Source of the DNA: Halotalea alkalilenta | Lineage (GTDB): Bacteria; Pseudomonadota; Gammaproteobacteria; Pseudomonadales; Halomonadaceae | Length of the DNA: 64,000 nucleotides | Direction: 5' to 3' | Assembly (NCBI RefSeq): GCF_001648175.1 | Contig: NZ_CP015243.1 | Span: 2,852,001 to 2,916,000 of the forward strand | Part shown: piece by piece, positions 38,574-50,194 of the stretch | Layout of the letters: each line of letters starts with the position of its first letter | How positions within the stretch are numbered: the first letter of the stretch is position 1 | Notes under the pieces: model-generated | Seen by the model: the letters and a program-made list of their open reading frames with translations, nothing else | Told to the model about the DNA's origin: nothing | The model's database searches: none | Translations under genes and position numbers: made by a program

Positions 38574-39476
38574 ATGCCGCGCATCGACCGCCTGACCGCG
38601 CCCTTGAGGGGCGCGGTCAGTGCGCTTCTTCTGTGCCTCACCACCCTCTTCTGGGGCGTGCCGCTGTGCCTGCTCGCGGCGGCGAAGCCGCTGGCATTGA
38701 GCCCCGCGCTGCGCCGGGCGGTCACCCACGGCCTCGATGAAACCGCTCAGCGCTGGCTCTCGACCAACCTCGTCTGGATACGCTGGTGGCTCAACCCGCG
38801 GATCGAGGCGACGATTCCAGCGGGAGTCTCGATCGACGCCTGGTGGCTGGTGATCAGCAACCATCGCAGCTGGACCGATATCTTCGTGCTCCAGCACGCG
38901 CTGTGCCGACGGCTTTCACCGCCGCGCTTTCTGGTCAAGCGCGAGCTGCGCTGGCTCCCCATCGTTGGCCTTGCATTCTGGGCGATGGAGTTCCCACTGC
39001 TGCGCCGCAGCCGGGACGCTTCCGAGCGAGACCTGCGACAGATGCAAAGGATGTGCGAGCTCGCCCAGCGCTCTCCGACGACGTTCTACGTCTTCGCCGA
39101 AGGCACTCGCTTCACCCGGGCCAAGCATGACGCCCAGCGAAGCCCCCATGCCCACCTGCTCAAACCCCGGGCGGGTGGCTGCGCCCAGGTGGCCGCGCTG
39201 CTCGGTGACCGACTTGCCGGCGTCCTCGATGCCACGCTGGTCTATCGTACGAGGCAAGGGGAGCCTCTACGGGTCGGCTTCTGGGACTTTCTTTGCGGGC
39301 GCACCCCACCGATCGAGCTTCACATCCAGCAGCGAGCGCTGCCCGAGTGGACGCGCCACGGTGACTATCTCAACGACGAGCACTACAGGAAACGCTTCCA
39401 AGCATGGATCAACTCGCTTTGGCAGGAAAAGGATCACCTGCTCGCGTCGCGCTCCCGCATCTCGGGTATTGGCTGA
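38574..39476 (+). CDS. 1-acyl-glycerol-3-phosphate acyltransferase family protein (YihG-like)
   Basis: PlsC-family acyltransferase of 300 aa. An N-terminal membrane helix is at about 15-35. The catalytic HX4D is in ISNHRSWTDIF (near 100) and the substrate motif in YVFAEGTRFT (near 175). It resembles E. coli YihG, which acylates lysophosphatidate. The start at 38574 is where homology begins but has no strong ribosome site. Its end overlaps the following lipoprotein gene by about 70 nt. Confidence 0.82.
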   Translation: MPRIDRLTAPLRGAVSALLLCLTTLFWGVPLCLLAAAKPLALSPALRRAVTHGLDETAQRWLSTNLVWIRWWLNPRIEATIPAGVSIDAWWLVISNHRSWTDIFVLQHALCRRLSPPRFLVKRELRWLPIVGLAFWAMEFPLLRRSRDASERDLRQMQRMCELAQRSPTTFYVFAEGTRFTRAKHDAQRSPHAHLLKPRAGGCAQVAALLGDRLAGVLDATLVYRTRQGEPLRVGFWDFLCGRTPPIELHIQQRALPEWTRHGDYLNDEHYRKRFQAWINSLWQEKDHLLASRSRISGIG

Positions 39477-40318
39477 CCCTGCTGCTGGTCGTGCTGATCG
39501 CCGGTTGTGCCAGCAGCGGCGGCGGTAGCGCCGGCAGCGGTGGTGGCTGGTACGTAGTGCAACGGGGCGATACGCTGCACGGCATCGCCAATCGCGCGGG
39601 CGTGCCGCTTTTGAGGGTGCAACGCTTCAACCCGACGATCTCTCCGGACCGCCTGGAGGTTGGACAGCGCCTGCGCCTGCCCGATGGAGAGGAGCGCGCC
39701 CCCGGCAGCGGCAGCTATCAATATCGCGTCCGTGCGGGCGACACCTTCACTGCGCTTGCGAACCTCTTCTCCACCAGCGCCGGCGCGATCCAGCAGGCCA
39801 ACCCCGGGCTCTCCCCCAGCCAGTTGCCGGTCGGCCGGTTGATCTCGATTCCTCGCACCACCACCTCCTCCGGCGGCGTCGACATCAACCGCCAGCGGGC
39901 GATCGCCGCCAGCCGGGCCGCGCCCGCCGCACCGCTGCCGCGGGGCGTAGGCAATTGGCCTTGGCCGCTGCGCGACGCCCAGGTCAGCCGTGAGTTCGGC
40001 GCCGACGGACGCGGCTCGCTCCAGCCGATGCTGCTCACCGCGGGCTCCGACCTGGATGCCAAGGCGGTCTATCCCGGCACCGTCCGCTTCGCCGAGGAGA
40101 TGCGCCAGCTCGGCCGGGTGGTGATCATTCACCATGCGAACGATCTACAGACGGTCTATGCTCAATGCGCGAGTCTTGAAGTTAGCGTTGGTGCCCAGGT
40201 CGCGCCCGGCACCCCGGTTTGTCGCTTGGCCCGTGATCCATCGACCCAGAGAGCTGAGTTGCTGTTCGACGTGCGCAACGCGGGCAAGCCGGTCGATCCG
40301 CGACGACTGCTGAGGTGA
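39404..40318 (+). CDS. LysM/LytM-domain lipoprotein, probably non-catalytic (NlpD-like)
   Basis: Envelope protein of 304 aa with a lipobox (LIAGC, acylated Cys near 35). Two LysM peptidoglycan-binding modules follow (WYVVQRGDTLHGIANRAG and YQYRVRAGDTFTALANLF), then a LytM/M23 domain (about 195-304). The zinc ligands of active M23 peptidases are missing: no His precedes the Asp in TAGSDLD, and the HxH position reads AELLFDV. This is the pattern of EnvC/NlpD-type activators of amidases. The start overlaps the acyltransferase gene; AGGAAACG lies upstream. Confidence 0.85.
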   Translation: MDQLALAGKGSPARVALPHLGYWLTLLLVVLIAGCASSGGGSAGSGGGWYVVQRGDTLHGIANRAGVPLLRVQRFNPTISPDRLEVGQRLRLPDGEERAPGSGSYQYRVRAGDTFTALANLFSTSAGAIQQANPGLSPSQLPVGRLISIPRTTTSSGGVDINRQRAIAASRAAPAAPLPRGVGNWPWPLRDAQVSREFGADGRGSLQPMLLTAGSDLDAKAVYPGTVRFAEEMRQLGRVVIIHHANDLQTVYAQCASLEVSVGAQVAPGTPVCRLARDPSTQRAELLFDVRNAGKPVDPRRLLR

Positions 40319-40325
40319 TCAGGTC

Positions 40326-41570
40326 GTGACCTCTTCGTTCCAACTCAGCCATGGCGTCGGTTCCGCCGCCGGTATCGATCCCCTCTCCAGGGGGTCGGTC
40401 GAGCAGGTGCCCTGCCGGGTCGCCTTCGTCAGTGAGACTTGGCAACCCGAGATCAACGGCGTCACCCATACGCTCGGGCAGCTGGTCGCTCAGCTCGGCG
40501 CTCGCGGCTATCCGATGCAGCTGGTACGCCCTCGTCCCGAGGATGGCGGCCGTGATCCGGCGATGGAAGCGGAGCTCCAGGTCAAAGCGCTGCCGGTGCT
40601 CGACTACGATGGCGTGCAGATGGGTATCACCAGCCCCCGGCGGCTGCGCGATCACTGGCGTACGCATCGCCCGGACGTGATCTACATCGCCACCGAAGGG
40701 CCGCTTGGCCTGATCGCGCTGCGCGTCGCCCGCCGGCTCGGCATTCCGGTGGTCAGTGGCTTCCATACCAATTTCGACCACTACAGTCAGCACTACATCC
40801 TGCTGCGCATCGTACGGCCCTTCGTACGCACCTTCCTCAAGCGCTTCCACAACCGTACCCAGATCACCCTGGTGCCGACCAGCGCCCAGGCCGAGCGCAT
40901 GACCAAGGCGGGCTATCGCAACGTGAAGGTGATGGGACGCGGCCTGGATCCAGCGCGCTTTTCACCGCGTTTTCGCGATCTGGCGCTGCGCAAGACCTGG
41001 GGTGCCGGCGACGACGACTGCGTGGCGCTGCACGTCGGGCGCCTGGCGGTGGAGAAGAACGTCACCTTGCTGATCGAGGCGCTCGAGGCGATGCGCGCGG
41101 CCAATCCTGACCAGATCGCGGTGATCGTCGGCGATGGGCCGCTGCGCAAGGAGGCCGAGCGTCGCCTGCCGTGGGTTCACTTCGCAGGATTCCTGCGCGA
41201 TCAGGCGCTGGCCAGACATTACGCCAGTGCCGACCTGTTTCTCTTCCCTTCGCTTTCGGAAACCTTCGGCAACGTCGTCACCGAGGCGATGGCCAGCGGC
41301 CTGGCCACGCTCGCCTTCGACTATGCGGCGGCCGGTGAGCTGATCGAGCGCGGTCGTGAAGGTGTCACCGTGGCGTGCAATAATCCCGCCGGTTTCGTCG
41401 CCGCGGCCACCGAGCTCGCCGCCGACACCGAGCGAGTCCGGGCCCAGGGCCGCGCCGCCAGCGCACGGGTCTCTTCCCTCGGCTGGGAGCGAATCGCCGA
41501 GACCTTCATAGGACATCTGCATCAGGCACAGGAGGTGGGGGATGCGCGAAAAGATCTATCCGCTGTTTAA
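40326..41570 (+). CDS. GT4 family glycosyltransferase
   Basis: GT-B fold glycosyltransferase of 414 aa. An N-terminal acceptor half opens RVAFVSETWQPEINGVTHTL (near 31-50) and includes GFHTNFDHYSQHY. The C-terminal donor-binding half has HVGRLAVEKNV near 240, and LFPSLSETFGNVVTEAMASG near 318-337 holds the EX7E motif. It resembles MgtA-type transferases that glycosylate diacylglycerol or hexuronyl-diacylglycerol. It starts with GTG at 40326, and its last 29 bases overlap the PAP2 gene. Confidence 0.85.
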   Translation: MTSSFQLSHGVGSAAGIDPLSRGSVEQVPCRVAFVSETWQPEINGVTHTLGQLVAQLGARGYPMQLVRPRPEDGGRDPAMEAELQVKALPVLDYDGVQMGITSPRRLRDHWRTHRPDVIYIATEGPLGLIALRVARRLGIPVVSGFHTNFDHYSQHYILLRIVRPFVRTFLKRFHNRTQITLVPTSAQAERMTKAGYRNVKVMGRGLDPARFSPRFRDLALRKTWGAGDDDCVALHVGRLAVEKNVTLLIEALEAMRAANPDQIAVIVGDGPLRKEAERRLPWVHFAGFLRDQALARHYASADLFLFPSLSETFGNVVTEAMASGLATLAFDYAAAGELIERGREGVTVACNNPAGFVAAATELAADTERVRAQGRAASARVSSLGWERIAETFIGHLHQAQEVGDARKDLSAV

Positions 41571-42102
41571 GCGCCTCGACATGATCGAGTGGCGAGCCTG
41601 CAATCGCATCGCCCGGCTCGGTGCCTATCGGCCGCTGCTCTGGCTGTTTCGTGTCGCCAGCCGGCTCGGCGACTACCCCGCCTGGGTCGTGCTGTGCTTC
41701 AGCGTGCCGCTGTTCCTCGGTGCGCGGGGCTGGCTGCTGGCCGTGAGCTGGGGACTCTGCGCGGCCTTTGGCGGCCTGCTCTATCGCCTGCTGAAGAACC
41801 AACTGTGTCGTGAACGGCCCTACATCTCCTTCGACATCATCCCGTGCACGATGCCGCCGCTCGACCGCTACAGCTTTCCAAGCGGCCACACCCTGCATGC
41901 GGTGATGTTCACTACCCTGGTCGCCTACTACGTGCCGGCGCTATTGGTAGTGGTGATTCCCTTCTCGGTGACGGTGATCCTCTCGCGGGTGATCCTCGGC
42001 CTCCACTATCTTACCGATGTCGCCGCCGGCGCCTTGATCGGCTTCGCCATCGCACGGCTCGGCATCCTCGCCATCGATAGCTCCTTCCCCGGCTGGTTCT
42101 GA
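41542..42102 (+). CDS. PAP2 family lipid phosphatase
   Basis: Membrane phosphatase of 186 aa with a complete PAP2 signature: KNQLCRERP (near 93), SFPSGHTLH (near 112) and SRVILGLHYLTD (near 149). About five helices. A very strong ribosome site (AGGAGGTG) precedes the ATG inside the end of the GT4 gene. The overlap suggests a joint pathway, for example dephosphorylating phosphatidate to supply diacylglycerol to the glycosyltransferase. Confidence 0.88.
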   Translation: MREKIYPLFKRLDMIEWRACNRIARLGAYRPLLWLFRVASRLGDYPAWVVLCFSVPLFLGARGWLLAVSWGLCAAFGGLLYRLLKNQLCRERPYISFDIIPCTMPPLDRYSFPSGHTLHAVMFTTLVAYYVPALLVVVIPFSVTVILSRVILGLHYLTDVAAGALIGFAIARLGILAIDSSFPGWF

Positions 42103-42109
42103 GCCGGCC

Positions 42110-42745
42110 GTGACGATCGAAAGCTGGCAGCGTGTCCACCCGGTCCATGCCTTGTGGTATCGACGTAACCCGTTCGATGAGCGCAGCACTCTGCGGCTGC
42201 TGCGCTCGCTCGACGAGGAACTCGACTGGCAGCGGCCCGACATCACCCTGTTCGGCAAGCGCCACCCCATCCCCCGCAGCCAGGTATGGATGGGCGCCCC
42301 CGATCGGCGCTATCGCTACTCGCGCACGCTCTTCATCCCCTCACCGTGGCGCGCGGACCTCGCCGAGCTGTGCCAACGCGTCGACGCGCAGGCCAAGGCG
42401 CTGGCCGCTTCGCTGGGCTGGCCGGTGCCAGCGCCGCTGGACAGCGTGCTGATCAACCGCTATCAGAATGGCGACCAGCGAATGGGCTGGCACAGCGACG
42501 ACGAGCCCGAGCTCGGCTTCGATCCGCTGATCGTCTCGCTGAGCCTCGGCGCCGCCCGGGTGATGCGCTTCAGACCCCGCCCCGGTACCGCGGGCGAGCC
42601 ATTCGGCCTGAGCCTAGAACACGGCGCCCTGCTGGTGATGGGCCCCGGAGTGCAGCGGGCACTGCAGCATGCGCTGCCACCCAGGAAAGGCGCGGGACTG
42701 CGGATCAACCTCACCTTCAGAGCGATCCGCCATCCCGCCGGCTGA
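42110..42745 (+). CDS. alkB: AlkB-like 2-oxoglutarate/Fe(II) dioxygenase
   Basis: Oxygenase of 211 aa. The Fe-binding motif is MGWHSDDEPELG (His and Asp, near 125), the second His lies in RALQHALPPRK (near 186), and the 2-oxoglutarate-binding Arg in RINLTFRAI (near 200). NRYQNGDQRMGWHSDDE is typical of AlkB/ALKBH2-3-type nucleic-acid demethylases. The GTG start is 7 bp after the PAP2 stop, so it is likely in the same operon. It ends 1 bp before the convergent gcvT. Confidence 0.92.
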   Translation: MTIESWQRVHPVHALWYRRNPFDERSTLRLLRSLDEELDWQRPDITLFGKRHPIPRSQVWMGAPDRRYRYSRTLFIPSPWRADLAELCQRVDAQAKALAASLGWPVPAPLDSVLINRYQNGDQRMGWHSDDEPELGFDPLIVSLSLGAARVMRFRPRPGTAGEPFGLSLEHGALLVMGPGVQRALQHALPPRKGAGLRINLTFRAIRHPAG

Positions 42746-42746
42746 A

Positions 42747-43862
42747 TCAGCCGCGATGGTAGCGAGCCGGTACGAACGGCAGCTTGACCACCTCCATCGG
42801 TAGCCGCTTGCCACGCACCTCGGCATAGAGCTTGGTGCCGAGCGCCGCTGCCTGTGCCCGCACATAGCCCATCGCCACCGGCTGCCCGACGGTGGGGCCG
42901 AAGGTACCCGAGGTGACCCTGCCTACCTCGCGCCCTTCGCCGTCGAACAGCGTGGTGCCCTCGCGTATCGGCGCACGCCCCTCTCCAAGCAGCCCCACCC
43001 GGCGCTCGAGCTCGTCGCGCGCGGCCAACCGCGGCAGGATCACGTCCGCACCGGGGAAGCCGCCTTCGCGTTCGCCGCCCTGGCGACGGCACTTGGCCAA
43101 TGCCCAGACCAGCGAGGCCGACACCGGATCGGTGTGCTCGTCGATATCGTGACCGTAAAGGCACAGGCCCGCCTCGAGGCGCAGCGAATCCCGCGCGCCC
43201 AGGCCGACCAGCTCGACCTCAGGCTCGCCCAGCAGGCGGCGCGCGAACGCCTCGGCGTAGGCCGCCGGCAGCGAGATCTCGAAGCCGTCCTCACCGGTAT
43301 AGCCCGAGCGGCTGATCCACAGGGTTTCACCCTCGACGTCGAAGCGCGCGTGCTGCATGAACAGCAGGCGGTTGGCTTCGGGGCAGATTCTCTCCATCAC
43401 CGCCTGGGCCTGCGGCCCCTGCAGGGCGAGCAGCGCGCGATCGTCGAGCGCCACGACATCGACGCTCGGATCGAGACCGATGCGCAAAAGCGCGATGTCC
43501 TGGTCCTTGCAAGCCGCGTTGACCACCAGGTAGAGGTGGTCCCCCGCATTGACGGTCATAAAGTCGTCATAAAGGCCGCCCTCCGGGTTGGTGAAGAACG
43601 AGTAGCGCTGGGCGCCCTGCTCGAGGTCGATGAAGTCTCCCGGCGCCAGCGCTTCCAGCGACTGCGCCGCGTCGCGTCCGCGCAGCAGCACCTGACCCAT
43701 GTGGGAGACGTCGAACAGCCCGCAGGCGGCGCGGGTGTGTTCGTGCTCGCGCTTGACCCCCAGCGCGTACTGCACCGGCATTTCGTAGCCGGCGAACGGC
43801 ACGAACTTGGCGCCGTATTCGGCATGAAGGGAGTAAAGCGGCGTGCGCTTGAGGCTACACAT
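42747..43862 (-). CDS. gcvT: Glycine cleavage system T protein (aminomethyltransferase)
   Basis: Folate-dependent aminomethyltransferase of 371 aa. Visible family segments are VPFAGYEMPVQY (near 22), LFDVSHMGQVLLRG (near 50), SRSGYTGEDGFEISLP (near 197) and ARDSLRLEAGLCLYGHDID (near 229). It takes the aminomethyl group from lipoyl-GcvH and forms methylene-tetrahydrofolate. It is divergent from gcvH-gcvP instead of in the common gcvTHP order. Confidence 0.96.
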   Translation of the reverse strand: MCSLKRTPLYSLHAEYGAKFVPFAGYEMPVQYALGVKREHEHTRAACGLFDVSHMGQVLLRGRDAAQSLEALAPGDFIDLEQGAQRYSFFTNPEGGLYDDFMTVNAGDHLYLVVNAACKDQDIALLRIGLDPSVDVVALDDRALLALQGPQAQAVMERICPEANRLLFMQHARFDVEGETLWISRSGYTGEDGFEISLPAAYAEAFARRLLGEPEVELVGLGARDSLRLEAGLCLYGHDIDEHTDPVSASLVWALAKCRRQGGEREGGFPGADVILPRLAARDELERRVGLLGEGRAPIREGTTLFDGEGREVGRVTSGTFGPTVGQPVAMGYVRAQAAALGTKLYAEVRGKRLPMEVVKLPFVPARYHRG

Positions 43863-44259
43863 GGAGGAATCTCCGGACGGATGGATGAGAAGGACGCCAC
43901 CCTGCGGCGCTATGAAAACGACAGGTTAGCCCGAGCACGGGGCGTGGAGAATATCGCCGGGCAAAAATTTCCTATCGGAAACTTTTATCGCTCATCACAC
44001 ACCGTGCCCGAGCCGCCGCCGCGTCGCTTCATCGGCCACTGGACAGATCGCGGCACAGACCACACTCTGGCAGTGTCGGGCACGGTCGATCGGCAGCGAA
44101 CCCAGCTCCCATCCCGCGTGGAGATGCCCACCGGGCACCGGCGAAGAGAATTGGCCGCACTCCTCGAAGTCACCCTGCGACGCTAGTCGATGGAGAGGGT
44201 TTGCGGCATAATGCGACGAGTTTCTTCAACCAAGAAAAGTTTCTCATAGGAAATAAGCG
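43863..44259. other. Divergent gcvT-gcvH control region with paired palindromes
   Basis: This 397-bp region holds no supported gene. Three short palindromes share TTTC/GAAA arms: TTTCC-TATC-GGAAA (43968-43981), TTTCTT-CAACC-AAGAAA (44221-44237) and TTTC-TCATAG-GAAA (44240-44253, which includes the gcvH ribosome site). A -10-like CATAAT lies at 44207-44212. I looked for the conserved core of a glycine riboswitch on both strands and did not see it. Confidence 0.5.
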
Positions 44260-44649
44260 ATGAGCGAGATCCCCCAGCAGCTGCGCTACGCCGAAAGCCA
44301 TGAATGGGTGCTCGACAATGGCGATGGCACCGTCACCATCGGCATCACCGACCACGCCCAGGAGGCCCTCGGCGACGTGGTCTTCGTCGAACTTCCCGAG
44401 ATCGGCCGCAGTCTCGCCGCCGGTGACGAGTTCGGCGTGATCGAGTCGGTCAAGGCCGCCTCCGATCTCTATGCGCCGGTCGCCGGCGAAGTGATCGAAG
44501 TCAATGCCGAACTCGAAGACGCCCCCGAGAGCGTCAACGAGCACCCCTATGCCGATGCGTGGCTGCTCAAGCTGCGCCTCACCGATGCCGAGGCGCTCGA
44601 ACAACTGCTCGACGCCGAAGGCTACGCGCGCCTGCTGGACGCGCAGTAA
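44260..44649 (+). CDS. gcvH: Glycine cleavage system H protein
   Basis: Lipoyl carrier of 129 aa. The lipoylated lysine is in [20 protein letters not shown] (near 66), and the N terminus ([10 protein letters not shown]) is typical. It shuttles the aminomethyl group between GcvP, GcvT and the dihydrolipoyl dehydrogenase. AGGAAAT precedes the ATG. A hairpin separates it from gcvP. Confidence 0.97.
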   Translation: MSEIPQQLRYAESHEWVLDNGDGTVTIGITDHAQEALGDVVFVELPEIGRSLAAGDEFGVIESVKAASDLYAPVAGEVIEVNAELEDAPESVNEHPYADAWLLKLRLTDAEALEQLLDAEGYARLLDAQ

Positions 44650-44660
44650 GCCGTTGGCAC

Positions 44661-44695
44661 GGCCTCCGCCCCAACGGCGCGGAGGCCGCCCTTTT
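44661..44695 (+). terminator. Hairpin between gcvH and gcvP, possible partial terminator
   Basis: GGCCTCCGC (44661-44669) pairs with GCGGAGGCC (44679-44687), followed by GCCCTTTTCC. It would let more gcvH than gcvP message be made. Confidence 0.6.
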
Positions 44696-44721
44696 CCTTA
44701 CATTCCGTCGCAGGTAACTTC

Positions 44722-47610
<2,889 letters not shown>

Positions 47611-47625
47611 CGCCCGGCCCACCCC

Positions 47626-47656
47626 CACCGCCCATCGGCTCGGCCGATGGGCGGTG
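47626..47656. terminator. Bidirectional terminator between gcvP and the thioesterase gene
   Basis: A perfect 14-bp stem, CACCGCCCATCGGC (47626-47639) with GCCGATGGGCGGTG (47643-47656), and a TCG loop. It lies between two convergent genes. There is no long T tract on either side, but the stem is very stable. Confidence 0.65.
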
Positions 47657-47675
47657 CATTCGACAGCCCCTCGAA

Positions 47676-48155
47676 TCACTTCTTCAGTGCGATCCGCTGC
47701 CCGGCCCACTGCCGCCATTCAAGCGCCTCAGCCGCGTCGATGCCGTGGTCGATCCGCGCGACGACGCGATCAGCGAAGGGCGTTGAGCGTCCGCTCGCCA
47801 CATCGATGTTGATCAACAGCTGTTCGCTCGCCGCGCAGAGCCTGCGCTCGGCTCCCAGGTACATCAGATGGCAGAGCCTCAACCGCTTGGCGTCGTGCTC
47901 GACCAGCCGGCTGCCGACTTCGATTCGCGCGCCGAGCCTGGCCTCGGCGAGAAAGTGAAGATGCGCCTCGAGGGTATAGAGCGTATGGCCGAGCAGGCTG
48001 CGTCCACGCTCATCCAGGCCAATCCGATTCATCATTTCATCGCTCGCCATGCTCATCGGCAGCAGATAGAAGGCGTCGCGCATATGGCCGTTGTAGTCCA
48101 CCCAGGCCTGATCGACTTCACCGACGTAGCAAGGCGCACTCCAGGGGCGAGTCAC
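47676..48155 (-). CDS. cdhB: Hotdog-fold thioesterase, probable betainyl-CoA thioesterase
   Basis: 4-hydroxybenzoyl-CoA thioesterase-like protein of 159 aa with the active-site segment [18 protein letters not shown] (residues 12-29), where Asp precedes NGHM. It starts at a GTG overlapping the preceding dehydrogenase stop. In the carnitine pathway the cleavage enzyme yields betainyl-CoA, and a thioesterase then frees glycine betaine. In some bacteria this domain is fused to carnitine dehydrogenase; here the two are separate but coupled. Function is inferred from the neighbours. Confidence 0.8.
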   Translation of the reverse strand: MTRPWSAPCYVGEVDQAWVDYNGHMRDAFYLLPMSMASDEMMNRIGLDERGRSLLGHTLYTLEAHLHFLAEARLGARIEVGSRLVEHDAKRLRLCHLMYLGAERRLCAASEQLLINIDVASGRSTPFADRVVARIDHGIDAAEALEWRQWAGQRIALKK

Positions 48156-49132
48156 AGCGTCTCCTCGATGCCGTGGGCGCGGCGCGTGCGCTCGAGCGCC
48201 TCCTGGACTGCGATCAGAGCGTCGTCGCGAAACCGCTCGAGCTCGCCGATGCTCTTGGCGCCCAGCTGCGCCGAGGTGCCGTCGACCACCCGGTCGATCA
48301 GCGTCTCGCTGAGCTCCGGCGCTTCGAGGTAGCTCCAGGGAAGCTTGAGCGCGGGACCGAACTGGGCCATGAAATGGCGCATGCCGGCATCGCCTCCGGC
48401 CAGCGTATAGGTCAGGAAGGTCCCCATGAACGACCAACGCAGCCCCGCGCCGAAGCGAATCGCGTCGTCGATCTCGCCGCTGGTGGCGACGCCATCGTTG
48501 ATCAGGTGGAGCCCTTCGCGCCACAGCGCCTCCAGCAGGCGATCGGCGATGAACCCCGGGACTTCCTTCCTCACCTGCAGCGGGCGCATGCCCAGGCGGC
48601 GATAGAACGCCGCCGCGCGCTGGCGGCTCTCATCGCTGGTCCGCTCACCGCCGACCACCTCGACCAGGGGCAGCAGGTAGACCGGATTGAACGGGTGCCC
48701 GACCAGGCAGCGCTCTGGATGCCGGGCATCGCGATAGAACTCGCTCGGCAGCAGTCCCGAGGTCGAGGAGCTGATCAAGGTAGTGGGATCGGCGCTGGCG
48801 CTCAACCTGGCGTGGAGCTCGCGCTTGAGCTCGAGGCGCTCCGGCGCGCTCTCCTGAATGAAGTCGGCGCTCGCGGCGCACTCCTCGAGGCTCTGAGTGA
48901 AACGCAGCCGGTCACGCGACGCCGTCGCATCGATGCCATTGGCCTCGAGCGTTGGCCAAACGGCATCGATACGCTGCCTCAGCGCGGCTTCGGCGCCTGC
49001 GGCGGGGTCCCATACCAGTACGTCCAGCCCGTGGGTCAGGGCGCGAACGATCCATCCCGAACCGATCACTCCCGTGCCTACCGCGGCGAAGACCTCGATC
49101 TCAACGGGGGTGTTGTTCTGCCTCGGTGACAT
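48152..49132 (-). CDS. cdhA: L-carnitine 3-dehydrogenase (3-hydroxyacyl-CoA dehydrogenase family)
   Basis: Protein of 326 aa. The NAD-binding motif [17 protein letters not shown] (residues 16-32) and the catalytic segment [20 protein letters not shown] (His near 145) are typical of the hydroxyacyl-CoA dehydrogenase fold, with Glu in IQESAPER. Carnitine dehydrogenases belong to this family. The placement between a BKACE enzyme and a thioesterase supports oxidation of L-carnitine to 3-dehydrocarnitine. It is 15 bp after the BKACE gene. Confidence 0.85.
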   Translation of the reverse strand: MSPRQNNTPVEIEVFAAVGTGVIGSGWIVRALTHGLDVLVWDPAAGAEAALRQRIDAVWPTLEANGIDATASRDRLRFTQSLEECAASADFIQESAPERLELKRELHARLSASADPTTLISSSTSGLLPSEFYRDARHPERCLVGHPFNPVYLLPLVEVVGGERTSDESRQRAAAFYRRLGMRPLQVRKEVPGFIADRLLEALWREGLHLINDGVATSGEIDDAIRFGAGLRWSFMGTFLTYTLAGGDAGMRHFMAQFGPALKLPWSYLEAPELSETLIDRVVDGTSAQLGAKSIGELERFRDDALIAVQEALERTRRAHGIEETL

Positions 49133-49147
49133 CGATAGGCTCCTGGA

Positions 49148-50032
49148 TCAGCGTGGAGAGAGGCCGAGGCGCTCGCGCCCTTCGGCCGGTGTCAGTACCC
49201 GCCCTCCCAAGCGGGCGATGATCTCGCCGACCCGCTGCACCAGCGCCGCGTTGGTGGCCGGCACCCCGCGGTCGAGCCAGAGGTTGTCCTCGAGCCCTAC
49301 GCGCACGTGGCCTCCCAGCAGCATCGACTGCGCGGCCATCGGCATCTGCATGCGGCCAATCCCGAACCCTGCCCACTGCGCTCCCGGCGGCAGGTTGTCG
49401 ACCATGGCCTTCATCGTTGTGGTATCGGCGGGCGCCCCCCAGGGAATGCCGAGGCACAGCTGGAACAGCGGCGCGTCCAGAAGCCCCTCGGCGAGCATCT
49501 GTTTGGCGAACCACAGGTGTCCGGTATCGAAGATCTCGAGCTCGGCCTTCACGCTCAGCTCGGTTATCCGCCGCGCCCCGGCGCGCAGCTGCGCTGGCGT
49601 GGAGACATAGATCGAATTACCATCGCCGAAATTGAGCGTGCCGCAGTCCAGCGTGCAGATATCGGGAAGCAGTTGCGCGACGTGGCGAAGACGGGCCAGC
49701 GGCCCGACCAAATCGGTGCCGGGACCGAACAGCATCGGCTCCTCGTCGGGCCCGATCTCGAGATCCCCGCCCATGCCAGCGGTGAGGTTGATCACCACCT
49801 GCTCGTCGCTTTCTCGGATTCGCTCGACCACCTCGCGATAGAGCTCGGGATCGCGGCTCGGCGCACCGCTTTCGGGATCGCGAACGTGCGCGTGGACGAT
49901 GGTCGCTCCCGCCCTGGTGGCCTCGATCGCTTGCTTGGCGATCTGCCTGGGCGTGACGGGAACATCGGGATTTCGCTGGGTCGTGTCGCCGGCGCCGGTA
50001 AGCGCGCAGGTGACGATCACATCGCGGTTCAT
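49148..50032 (-). CDS. cdhC: BKACE (DUF849) enzyme, probable 3-dehydrocarnitine cleavage enzyme
   Basis: TIM-barrel beta-keto acid cleavage enzyme of 294 aa. Family segments are [18 protein letters not shown] (residues 5-22), [13 protein letters not shown] (metal His-x-His near 48-50), INLTAGMGG near 83, and [10 protein letters not shown] near 250 with the catalytic Glu and Asp. In the carnitine pathway it converts 3-dehydrocarnitine plus acetyl-CoA into betainyl-CoA and acetoacetate. Start at 50032 has AGGAG at 6 nt. The substrate is inferred from the operon; other BKACE substrates are possible. Confidence 0.84.
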   Translation of the reverse strand: MNRDVIVTCALTGAGDTTQRNPDVPVTPRQIAKQAIEATRAGATIVHAHVRDPESGAPSRDPELYREVVERIRESDEQVVINLTAGMGGDLEIGPDEEPMLFGPGTDLVGPLARLRHVAQLLPDICTLDCGTLNFGDGNSIYVSTPAQLRAGARRITELSVKAELEIFDTGHLWFAKQMLAEGLLDAPLFQLCLGIPWGAPADTTTMKAMVDNLPPGAQWAGFGIGRMQMPMAAQSMLLGGHVRVGLEDNLWLDRGVPATNAALVQRVGEIIARLGGRVLTPAEGRERLGLSPR

Positions 50033-50112
50033 TGCCATCTCCTGGGATCGGCTCGGCGCCAGCTTGCGCCTGGCTGGTCCCAGACAGTCTATGGACCTTG
50101 CCGAGCGCGCGA

Positions 50113-50153
50113 TTGCAATCCTCCGACACCGAGTTTCAATCCGTCGACATCGA
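50113..50153. promoter_or_regulatory. 21-bp-spaced direct repeat, candidate operator of the carnitine regulator
   Basis: Two imperfect 20-bp copies, beginning TTGCAATCCTCCGACA (50113) and TTTCAATCCGTCGACA (50134), agree at 16 of 20 positions. Their starts are exactly 21 bp apart, two helical turns. They lie between the divergent BKACE gene and the AraC-type regulator. Tandem sites on one face of the helix are usual for AraC-family dimers. Confidence 0.5.
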
Positions 50154-50194
50154 ACCCAGCAGCACGCCCACCTCTCGCCGGAGCCGGTAATGCC

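Noticed and set aside
43863..44259. Glycine riboswitch before gcvT or gcvH
   Set aside because: Neither strand shows the conserved aptamer core, so I kept only the palindromes.
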